Source: Chondrus crispus | Lineage: Eukaryota; Rhodophyta; Florideophyceae; Gigartinales; Gigartinaceae | DNA: 64,000 nt | Assembly: GCF_000350225.1 (NCBI RefSeq) | Contig: NW_005179310.1 | Coordinates: 62,001-126,000 of the forward strand | Direction: 5' to 3' | Notes under the pieces: model-generated | What the model was told of the DNA's origin: nothing | Database searches by the model: none | Seen by the model: the letters and a program-made list of their open reading frames with translations, nothing else | Made by a program: the position numbers and the translations under genes | Shown here: piece by piece, positions 46,001 to 55,047 of the stretch | Position numbering within the stretch: the first letter of the stretch is position 1 | Layout of the letters: each line of letters starts with the position of its first letter

Positions 46001-47677
46001 AGGAGAAAAGCGCGTTCACGCGACGGGCCGGTGGGCGACGAAGAAGCCCCGGCTTTACAAGAACGCGACGACCTATGGGCTGAGATAGAAGAACCCGACG
46101 TGGTGGATATTGAACGCGCTCAAGAACCAGGAATTGACGCGTCAGGCCCCCAGGTCGCTCCCCCGCAGGACGACCTGCCGGCCCCTCTCACCGTGGAGGA
46201 GATAGCCGAGGAGCAACGCGTCGACGATTTCTGCCAAACCGTACTGGCCAGACAGTCGGAAAGTCGCGACTCCGCGTTCTTTGAGGACCACCAAGGGGTT
46301 TTGAAGCGCAAGCACCCCTACGATCCCGAAATCATTCAAGTGGTGGTCCCTCAGTCACTACGCGCGCGTCTGTTGCGGCTCTGCCATGACCCCGCGGTCG
46401 CGGGACATCCGGGGCAGAACCGCATGTATCACGCGCTCCGACGCTGGTATTACTGGCCACATTTGGCCGCGGACGTGGCAGCGACAGTACGCGGATGCTG
46501 GACATGCGCGAAGAATCGCGTCAAACTCCGAAAACATCTCAACCGGCTGAGACTGTTCCCTGCTACGCGTCCATTGGAGAGCCTCGCCATAGACATTCTT
46601 GGACCGCTTCCGAAGACCAAGGGAGGAAAACAATATCTTCTGGTAATAACGGACCGGTTCACAAAGTTAACTCAAGTCGTCGCGTTGAGGACAGTGACCG
46701 CGTACACAGTGGCGACCGCGTTTTGTGACGCGTGGGTTTTCAAGTACGGCATTCCGCGTTCGCTGTTGTCCGATAATGGACCTCAATTTAACGCGAAGTT
46801 CTTCCACAGCGCGTGCCGGATCCTGGGGATTACGAACTTGTATACGTCCGCGTACCATCCCCAGACCAACGGCCAAGTGGAGCGCTACAACCGTACTATC
46901 GCGTCTATGTTGCGTAACTACGTCAACGAACACCAAGACGATTGGGATGTGTACGTGGGGCCATTAACTTACGCGTACAACTCCCACGTACACAGGTCTA
47001 CGCGTACGACCCCATTCGAGCTTGTGCTCAGCCGACCTCCCCCAGAATTTTCGCTTCGAAGAACGGAGGGGAACGCGCCCCTTCCGGATAGAAAAACGCA
47101 TCGCGCGGAGTTCCTTAAGAAACTGGACGAGACAATTCAGAAGGCATATAGCAGCCTGCGACGAACGCAGGCTCGCTACAAACGCGATTTCGACAAACGC
47201 GTGAGACGCGTAAACACGCGAGTCAAGCCTGGAAATTATGTATACCTCGACCCTACGGACGGAGCGAAGACATCAAATAAGCTCGCCTCACCAGCCGTGG
47301 GACCTTCCCGCGTCCTCGCGAATGACCAACGTACCATCACGATTGATCGTGATGGGGTCACAGAACGCGTGTCCGCTGATAGGTGTGTGTACGCGCCACC
47401 ACCTGTGGACGCACCAGGGGCAAGCACAACCGCGCCGGGTGACCTTGCTGACAAGGTCACCACGGGGACACAGTACGCAGTGGACCGGCTTCTTGATCAT
47501 CGCGTAATGGAAAACGGGACCGCGGAGTTCAAGGTGAAGTGGGCAGACTACGAGGATCCCACGTGGACAGCAAGGACACATATCCCCGAAGAACTCGTCT
47601 CGCGTTACGCGAGCCGACTACTCGCACGCACGGGTAGGGACCTGACAACCGAGTTGAACGCCGACGTTCAACCTTAA
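43070..47677 (+). CDS. pol: Element B pol polyprotein
   Basis: A single open frame of 1,535 residues that looks whole. It contains protease (VDTCSGYNLVRK), reverse transcriptase (VPKKDGSLRFCVDYRRLN), RNase H (DTDASAYQLGCTLLQEH), integrase zinc finger (HDPAVAGHPGQNRMYHALRR) and core (LAIDILGPLPKTKGGKQYLL, LSDNGPQFNAKFFHSACRIL, YHPQTNGQVERYNRTI), a GPY/F-like region, and a chromodomain (QYAVDRLLDHRVMENGTAEF then KVKWADYEDPTW). An ATG-type start is not obvious; expression downstream of gag may depend on reinitiation or a separate start. A polypurine tract (CTTAAGGGGGGCCC) follows the stop. Confidence 0.9.
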   Translation: MRKQVFIKRKITAASVGPVPPHEREYFPTAGGRMPRIRREGTRASESPVQEEERDVRVEKAPHEEVTRDQGVGHSLGPRSQEPKDEREASDPDGQGRRTRRRGKTRRRRPKRNDLARTATPKIVEGVVCLMTSKIYNILGSIASEKNAFKPYTIAVDTCSGYNLVRKADLPPDWTRHAIRDAPLPRLAGANSNPLRLSAVVRLVVRIRNTMFRVPFVVADQLAVPVLLGTAFIDAHVRSIDIEAQRLELRHGGAVAIVNAKGEPSPPTRRHGRETNRAEVREETQHRIRIARWVNVPAMSQVRVRVTTAGRGLVFLEPKPSLQHRHGVRLTNGVAEVLPNQVFEVMVANFSRQVRRLPKHTVVGYAKRNPLAILTPERRVAEEIAHALHISNLDGQEGKLGAGRPDSTANKNANKNADEEHAGYQSFAEDTGRVQYKDTKSDAEDWEKKIDLSHVKDEKLHVQVLEMLREHSSLWSGSLGMIRATEHRIPLEPGTKPKRAMPYRKGPAMREMVAKEVKKMLNAGVIEPANTEWASPVVLVPKKDGSLRFCVDYRRLNAKTLADLYPLPRMDDCIDSLGDAAVFTTLDCNSGYWQIPVAPEDRDKTTFTTQMGTFQHLRMPFGLRGAPATFQRALDIILSRVRWQICLVYLGDVIVFSRTHAEHAKHLDAVLGLLRSAGISLKLKKCSFFQPRVHYLGHVISPGKLSVAETAADAFKTFTFPRTLTQVRSFLGACNVYRRFVQGFAKIARPLTDMTRKDADPDYDNPTAAQVHAFEELKSRMIAPPILALPRYGRPYMIDTDASAYQLGCTLLQEHDGTNDWRPVGYWSYSLNDSERNYSATERECFAVVWAVRTLRPYIEGTKFTVRTDHDALRWLMSLTESSGRLTRWRLRLAEYDFTIQYRPGRVHQVPDALSRLIYPRTAEDPRKAVEVDDDIPTFDGTIVRDVSDELRDHTCTAKCDRNSDHVFVTTRNKAGRRRKARSRDGPVGDEEAPALQERDDLWAEIEEPDVVDIERAQEPGIDASGPQVAPPQDDLPAPLTVEEIAEEQRVDDFCQTVLARQSESRDSAFFEDHQGVLKRKHPYDPEIIQVVVPQSLRARLLRLCHDPAVAGHPGQNRMYHALRRWYYWPHLAADVAATVRGCWTCAKNRVKLRKHLNRLRLFPATRPLESLAIDILGPLPKTKGGKQYLLVITDRFTKLTQVVALRTVTAYTVATAFCDAWVFKYGIPRSLLSDNGPQFNAKFFHSACRILGITNLYTSAYHPQTNGQVERYNRTIASMLRNYVNEHQDDWDVYVGPLTYAYNSHVHRSTRTTPFELVLSRPPPEFSLRRTEGNAPLPDRKTHRAEFLKKLDETIQKAYSSLRRTQARYKRDFDKRVRRVNTRVKPGNYVYLDPTDGAKTSNKLASPAVGPSRVLANDQRTITIDRDGVTERVSADRCVYAPPPVDAPGASTTAPGDLADKVTTGTQYAVDRLLDHRVMENGTAEFKVKWADYEDPTWTARTHIPEELVSRYASRLLARTGRDLTTELNADVQP

Positions 47678-47690
47678 GGGGGGCCCTCAA

Positions 47691-50600
47691 CCGCTTTCTG
47701 ACGCATCGCGTTCGAAGCAATTCAGAGAATCGAAGGACGCGTGCCCGTCGGCAGAGTAGACATTCAAGAAAGAATTGGACCCTGAGCAGCCGTTCAAATG
47801 AGGCGGACGAACGCGGACTGTATTCGCAAAAACCAGAACGCTGAAATTTCCATACCAAACGCCGGAACGAGACGGTTGACGTCGGAATAATACGCAAGGT
47901 GAGATGGAACACTGAGTCCGCGGACAGACAGCAGAGAGCACAGTACACGCGCAATGAAGCTCCACGCTCGGCAGGGCTACTATACCTATGCTGACTCCAG
48001 GCCTCTGCAATGGAGTACTGAAGCATAGAACACGCCGTGGAAACCCCACGATCAGTAGCGGGACAAACGACGCGACGCCCGACGCGCAGAGATACACACG
48101 CGCAAGAAGAACCATAGAGATAGGCGCCAGGACTTAGACGTGAGACGCTGCAAGTCACGAGACGAGCCAACGCCGCATGAATGGGCAGGAGATGACGTCC
48201 AGTACTGTGGGCTTGCGTGCAGTGGCCAAGCCGCCGCCACCAGGCGGAAATTTAATGAGAAAATAGCTCGGATGACGCGGTCAGCGACATGGCGTACACT
48301 GGCGCCCCGTACGCGGGACACGCAATTCTGGGTAACTCGCACCGCGCCGCGATCCAGGCGGCCGACGCCCCTCCTCGCCACCACGTCCTTGGACATCATG
48401 GGTACGAACCCAGTGAACGATCGTGCAGTCGCGGCCGAACTGAACGCGAAACGGCCGCGCAGACGCGATCGTCGAGAGAACGCCGTCAGGACGCGACCTC
48501 ACGAAGCAAGCGCACTATGAACGCGGACTTCTCCTGAAATTATTCATGGGTACGGACCCTGTGGACTATCGCGCAGCCGCGGCCGAATTGCACGCGACAT
48601 GGCCGGGCAGACGCGATCGTCCCGCAAGCGCTACCTAAGTCACTCAGATGCACATCAGCGGGACGGGACGCCTCTCCAATCGCGTACGACTCCTTCGGGG
48701 GCCACTGACTCTGACTTATCTGTCGTCTTTGCGAACCGCGCACGCGAAGCAGAAGTTCGTCGCGCGACAACCAATATGAGTTACGTCCACACCCTTGGGG
48801 CATGAACAACGGGAAGAGAAGAGAAGACCAGAAGACTGTCGCGCGACGAACAAGAGATGAATAAGACCGCCGCTCAACGGGGCAGAGGCCAAGTGGCCAT
48901 AGAAGATACCAAGGAATGGCGCACTCTTACCACCGCAAGCAAGGCCCTACAAGAAAGCCGCCATCCACACTACGTCCGGATCGTTCCCGGCTACTCGGAC
49001 ACCACCCTGACGGCATAACTCTACCTTCGACCGACACCCCTGCGGCCTGTTACCACGCGGCATGCCACCTGATCAACCAAGCGTCGCCCGAGCACAGATC
49101 CTCGCTCGCAAGCGCACAGTTGCGGCACAGCCCGAATCGTTGCTACGGACTCGTAAGGATCAGGAGGAGCAATATAGTTTGCCAATGTGCTCGAAACCCC
49201 GCTCCACCAAGGAGCAAGGCCAACTCCCCGCAAGCGGCGTATACGCCTCTGTGAACCGGTGACGAGACGCCTTTCGTCTCGTGGGTCCGGAAGATCCGTG
49301 CCAATTCTTTCATGCCTTCTTATCCTACTCTCCGAAGGCCAACCTAAGGGGAACACCGTCGCATGGTTTCTGCCATAACCGACGCCATGTCAACAGAGCA
49401 ATGGCGCACCCTATGACAAACGATCCCCATATTGACCGCATTCCTGACCCACAAGCATATCCCGTTAATAAAGAAATTGCGCAACCCCACGGGTCGCCCG
49501 TTGAGAGCTCAAGGAAATCGCCCTGTTTCGGGAAAGCATGGTCACTGCCGCTAACAAGGCTACAGAGATCGTTACGCGCCGAGCGCGCGGGGCTCCCGCG
49601 TGCTCGTTGGACGATCTTCGCGTCGGACGGACCCAGCGCGACGTCACCGAGGTCGCTGCAGTAAGATGGTGGCGGACCTTGGGAGGCGCATGAACGGGAA
49701 GCCGATGTGATGGAGCGATCTCCCATAGAGTGGTAAACCGGGGGCGGGCCCAGACAGTAATGTACGCAAGGAAGGGGAAGCGTGAGTCTCGCAAGACCGC
49801 GTAGTATCCTATGACGGCCCGGGAAATGTTGGAGAATTACGGGACAGTCGTTTCATAGCTCGCCAGGAACACAAGGGCGATCGCAAACGGGCACCAGAAG
49901 TCCTTCCTCAGTTTTAAGAAGAGAGAGTGGTAGATAAGAGGGACGGGAGGTCGCGTCTAGTCGAGACAGGGCTGATGATCTATGGAGAAAACGCTGCGGC
50001 TAAGCGCCCATCCCTCTCTTTTGTAAGGGCGAACGCGCGCGGCGCGGGACAAGATGTTGGCTCCTTACCATGGAGGACAGACGGCTGCCCTGGCTGCCTA
50101 CCAGCCGCTCCAGTACAAAGACGAGGATCGATCTGTACCCTATCGCCGAGAAGGAAAGAGGAAGAAGCGCCCCGGATACACGCATTACATGCGTGTCGAT
50201 AACATGGGGGGGCGTACAGTACTCCTCCAGCACAGGCCTTGAAACGGGGCCGACCAGCCCGTGTGCGCGCATGCGCATGAAAAAAAAAATTGGAAATTTT
50301 GGGGGGCGAAATTTGGCCCGGAGAACGCGCCTGTATGCCAGGCGTGTGCGCGGAGGCGTACTGATCAAAAAAAAAGGCAAAATTCGGGCACGAGATTTGG
50401 CCCGGAGGACGCATGCACGCAGCGCGGGTGCGTGGATGCGCACGTGGACATGCCGCAACGGGCGGCATGCGCATGAAAAAAATGGAAATTTTGGGGGGCG
50501 AAATTTGGCCCGGAGAACGCGCCTGCATGCCAGGCGTGTGCGCGGAGGCGTACTGATCAAAAAAAGGCAAAAATTCGGGCACGAGATTTGGCCCGGAGGA

Positions 50601-51977
50601 CGCATGCACGCAGCGCGGGTGCGCGGATGTGCACCTGGACAAGCCGCAACGGGCGGCATGCAAGCGAGGGCCGGACGACAATGTGCCTTTCTGTGTTCCC
50701 TGCACGAGTTCACGCGTCCGCGCGACGCTGCTGCTACCCCCGGGGCGCACCGTCAGTGGGATGAGGTACTCCCCGCCACTGAGGGGAACAAGTTGCCCCC
50801 AGCCGGCAACCACCGCCTACTGTCCCTACTACGGCTCTCACGACCACCCCATTCGCGTACGCGCCGACAGCGCCCCGCCCACTGCATTCCGGCTCTGGGA
50901 GGGGAGGACGCAAGATGCACCCTCGCCCCATCACGCACCACGAATGACCTCGTTCGGGAGACCTCCTCATCCCCGCCTCCATTAAATTGCTAAGGGAAAA
51001 CGCGCGACATCAGAGGCGACAGGGGAACGCGATCAGTAGAGTCAACCCCCAACACGCGGCCGAAGAGGCCGTTGCAGAGAAGCATCCGACATCGCCTTGA
51101 TGGCGAGGGGAATTGACCCGAGGACAGCCTCCACGACCGCACGCGTGGGTAATGGAATGAGCGACGACGACCGGAACGCTAAACGCACGAGAAGTGTACA
51201 AAACGATTCTGTCAACGCTACGCTCCCCCTAGCGTACGGGACCCAGAGCTGCCAAAAAGATGTATGGCCTTTCGCGTACCTACTTGCGGTGCGGGCAGGC
51301 CAGGAGAGGACAGCATGGGCGCCCTTCGACCCATCTCGCACTACGTACGCCCACACTTGGGGACCCTACCCCCACGGTCGCGAAGCATTACGAGTCTGCA
51401 AAGGGCCGGACAGACAAGGGAAGTCGATATGCAAATGGAGAACCAGTCTACGCCGTCCGACTTGTGAGCGACGAGTGGCAGAGAGGAATGAGGCGGAACG
51501 TGATCTTCGTATAATGGACCAAGAAACCCGCTTCTGCGGCGATTGAAGGAGTATGACAAACGCGGGGGCAGTAGCTTTGGCATCGTTCATTCCAAATATG
51601 TTTTGAAGCGCAACCCACTTCCCCGCTTCAAGAAGCGTTGTAACGTCCTCAAAACGCCAGACCACGCCTCACGGATGCTCTATTTTCTACCGATGGCCCC
51701 TCCTCCGCCGTGCTCGATACGTTAGGAGCATTAAGAATCTTTGCAAGTGACTCTCCAGTGACTAGGGCACTGCCATCTGAGGAGCAGTCCTCCTCAGGAG
51801 ACTACGCTCCGTACCGACGAGATCACGAGTATTCCCGTGCTGACAAGGACAACGCGCATGGATCGAATTTCCGGGAGATGAGAAGGGAAGCCAACCCCCT
51901 TTTTACGGTAACCATCTACACGCACGACTGCTTACCGACGGGCAACTATGACCAAGTCTCGAAATCACGGGTTGGCC
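47691..51977. other. Element B spacer between pol and antisense ORF
   Basis: Over 4 kb with no recognisable protein and strong CGCG enrichment. It contains two kinds of tandem duplication: 48,397-48,630 (two copies at 148-bp spacing, CATGGGTACGRACCC start) and 50,276-50,657 (four units of about 96 bp). Open frames are composition shadows. Confidence 0.5.
50276..50657. repeat. Tandem repeat, about 96 bp x 4 (192-bp dimer x 2)
   Basis: The dimer beginning with an A-run, GGAAATTTTGGGGGGCGAAA and TTTGGCCCGGAGAACGCG is repeated at an offset of 192 bp. Each dimer holds two diverged halves that share ATTTGGCCCGGAGRACGC. A-runs vary in length between copies. Confidence 0.85.
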
Positions 51978-54143
51978 CTACCCGGAGCTCCCTCCGGACC
52001 CGCACCGTAGGGGTCCGGGGGACAATAGCTGGGATGACGAGGGACCTCGTGCACCTCGGCGTAGGTTGGAATGTGCGTGAAACGGATCGCGGACAGGCTC
52101 CCGCCACACAGGAGTAGGGTTCAGGGGCGGAAGGCCACCCCCGCGGGAAGACATCGCTCTGCTGTTGCGGAGTGCGTCACGCTCCCTGCCGTACCGGTCC
52201 CGGTCAGCGCACGCGCGCTCATACGCGTTCATGTGCTGGAGCTTATCCTCCCGAGACCGTCGTAACTCCTCCGTGGCGAGCTGTAACTCCGATGACAGCC
52301 GCTCGCATTCACTGGCTCGGCGGTGCGCGTCATCCGTCCGCTCCAAGAACCAAGTGGACAACGTTACCAATAATTCCCCGACCGACCAGGCGCGGTCCCG
52401 TAAATTACCCAGAGCTCGAGAGAGCTTGGGTATGTCTGCCACTTCGCGCCGGGCAACGGGGAGGTCGCGCACCTCGGACCCGCGAATAGGCCCACACCCC
52501 AGCGGCGCCAGGGGCGGAACTGGGGGCACGACAGGAGCCGGCTTCGCTGCAGGGCCAGCCCCCGACGGCCTGGCAACTCGGGAAGGCGTACCACCAATGA
52601 CGTCGAGGGTCGGACTAACCGCGTCCAAATCGCGGTACCTTTTGCGCCGCGCCTCACGCGCCTCGGAGCCTACGCCCCCGAACGCGCCCGTACGAGGGAG
52701 AGTCGTCGGACCCGATTCAGAGGAGGACGCGAACGTATCGTTCCGAATATCGTATTGCAGGAACGCCGTCCGCTCGCCGAACGTGAAGTCAGTCCACAGG
52801 CGCCGGGCCTCCTCGTCGACGCGAAGCGCGCGTTGCAGAAGCTCAATGGCAGAGCCGAAGGTCCAGAGGAAGTGCGTAGAATGCCACTCCAGAGGATGGA
52901 GTGCCACATTTGGAAGTCCCATAGCGACCCTCTCCAAATATGCAAGCGTGGTGGGGGGCTGGATAAACAACCGCCGGTTGACGCAGATCTCGCTCATTAG
53001 GGCGCTGGTCATAGACTAAGCCCATTCGCGTTCGCAGTTATACGTGAGGAGGTCCCAAGCGGGATGGCGGCGGTCGAGACATGCGTATCCAAAATGCTTC
53101 AGGATGAACGGTAGCAACGGATGGATGCCCAAAGATGGGAAGGAAGTACGGACCGCGTCAGGTAAGGCCAGGAAGTCAGCGGGGGTGAGTCCCCCTTCGA
53201 ACGAGGCGGAACGGAAAACGCGACCGTCGATTTCATCGATCCTCCTGTACGCCGACCAGTCGTGATGCGCCACCGCAATGCCGTGGAGGCGCATCAACGC
53301 ACTCGCGGACTTTTGCAGAGACACGCGTGGTTTGGAATACGTGTACGGCCGAGGGCACACGTAAAGCGACGAGATTCCAGACAACACAAACTGGTGCGTA
53401 CCACCGCGGGGACCAGAGAACATGGCGGAGGCCATGCGATCGATGTACTTTGCCTCCGCCGGGCTGTACGCGAAGGTGCGATCGCAAGGAATCTCGTCCG
53501 GAACCTGGTACGCCGTGCCCCCACCCTCTTCCATAAGGCGGCCGAGAGCCGCTGACGACTCCGCCGCGAAGCCCGCCTCATGGATCTTACGAATGCGCAC
53601 GAGATCTGGGCGGAGGCAAGAACGTGCTAGCAACTCCGCCACGGTGACTCGAATCCGCGCATGACGACGCCACGGGTAGCGCAGTCGGCTGAGGGGGAGC
53701 GGCACGGAACCTTCCCAAGGCATCCCCAACCACTGGGTGGTGGACGGCGCGGCGGTGGTGTCCTCCGCCCCAAGGCGTACGCGCTCACTGACTGGCGCTC
53801 CGGGACAGCGGCAACTCCCACAAGCTCTGTATGAACCCTCTTCAGGTTGGTAAAGCATCCCGGTGGGGGCGGGAGCCAACGGAAAACCGCCTATGCGCGG
53901 AGTGGACGCGCTCTTCCCCTGCAAGGCAGGTATCGCACAGACGTCGAGAACGACAGAAACCGTGGAATCGCGTGAGCGGGCCCTCTGGAACGGGGAATGA
54001 TGCTCCCCTAAAGGGTTCCCCGAAGCACTTGGTGACATTGTGGTACCCCGACCGGCGTCGCTGGCCGACAGGGTCGATAGCGGGTCAGGAAGTGAGCCCG
54101 AAGGCCGCGGGCCCGAGCCCCTGTCGTTGACGTGGTTGGGCAT
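51978..54143 (-). CDS. Antisense ORF X homologue of element B (interrupted)
   Basis: Homologous to ORF X of element A in the same relative position and orientation: LYQPEEGSYRACGSC, VPLPLSRLRYPWRRHAR, PCDRTFAYSPAEAKYIDRM, SLGIHPLLPFILKHFGYAC, REARRKRYRDLD, and a C-terminal coiled coil. About one break. Conservation of many blocks between two diverged elements implies past selection on the protein. Confidence 0.75.
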
Positions 54144-54343
54144 CTGAGAGGAGGACCGAGCGCGGTAAGACGGGAAGAGAGCGTGTCAAGAGCAAAAACC
54201 TCCAGCTGCACGACAGGACAGCCCGCAACTAGCGGGGAGTGGGGCAGAGCTTTTGGCGCTCGATCAGTTGACGCGTCCGCCGCCGTCGTGGCTGTGGAAG
54301 AAAAAAAAAGGGGGAAAAAATGGAGGGCAAATTTTCACCTCAT

Positions 54344-54951
54344 TGTAGTACAACGGCGCGAAGGCAACGGCGCCACCGCTGCCGCCCCGGGATACAGTAC
54401 GATGGGCTGTAAGCGCGAGAAGAACTGTAAGGAGTTATATTTACAGCACACGGCCGGTGCGGAGTACAGTAGTACCTCGCTGGTTACACGTGTAGGATCC
54501 GAACGGTAAGTAATTAGTAATTTGTAGTTAATGGCACAAATTAGCCAATTTAGCACAGTAGCTGGTATACAGTAAGTAACAGCTACTGTAGCGGGACAGG
54601 TGTCCTGGCGTCCCACTTAGGGGTTAAGACCGGGGGCACCTGCCCCGTTCCAGTAAACGGGGGCAGACTCGCCTCCCTTCCCTTTACGGCTTTTTGCTAA
54701 CTCCGTCCGGTTTTACCTCTAAGTCTCAGGCTTCTAACCCGTGACCGGCCGTCCGGATCTGACACCACCGACCGGCTGCGCGTCACCGGCCACGTGAGCC
54801 TTCCCTCTTTTCGAGTCCTTCCGTACGGTTCGCGCTCGCGTGGGTTACCCAGCGTCGCGCGCTCCCTTACCTCTAACCCCCCTCGTTCCGAGTGGTCGGG
54901 ACGAAGGTAGTTATACCACATTTTGGTACTCTTGTGGAGGGTATAACTACA
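54344..54951 (+). repeat. Candidate LTR between elements B and C
   Basis: The segment begins TGTAGTACAACGG and ends GGGTATAACTACA, the same terminal pattern as element A's LTR (TGTAGTATAACCC ... TATGCTACA). A polypurine run (AAAAAAAAAGGGGGAAAAAA) lies just upstream at 54,300-54,320, and a gag start lies 96 bp downstream. A second copy is not in the window, so the ends are not proven. No clear primer-binding site directly follows. Confidence 0.4.
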
Positions 54952-55047
54952 GAGGTTGAGCCCGCACTGGATCGCCAGCGCGAGCAACTACCGATCGGAT
55001 TGAAAGAGGTCGAAAATCACCGCGTCGATCGCCAGTGATCATCGACG

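Larger units (their letters stand above)
41504..54343 (+). mobile_element. Element B: related chromovirus, front end missing
   Basis: Same family and layout as element A but in the opposite orientation: gag (from an internal point), pol, a spacer of more than 4 kb, and an antisense ORF X homologue. The piece in front of 41,504 is not in the window. It shares about 75-85 percent protein identity with A in pol by eye, so the two are old relatives, not recent copies. B's coding DNA is much richer in CGCG than A's. Apart from the missing front, one break is apparent in ORF X. Confidence 0.85.
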
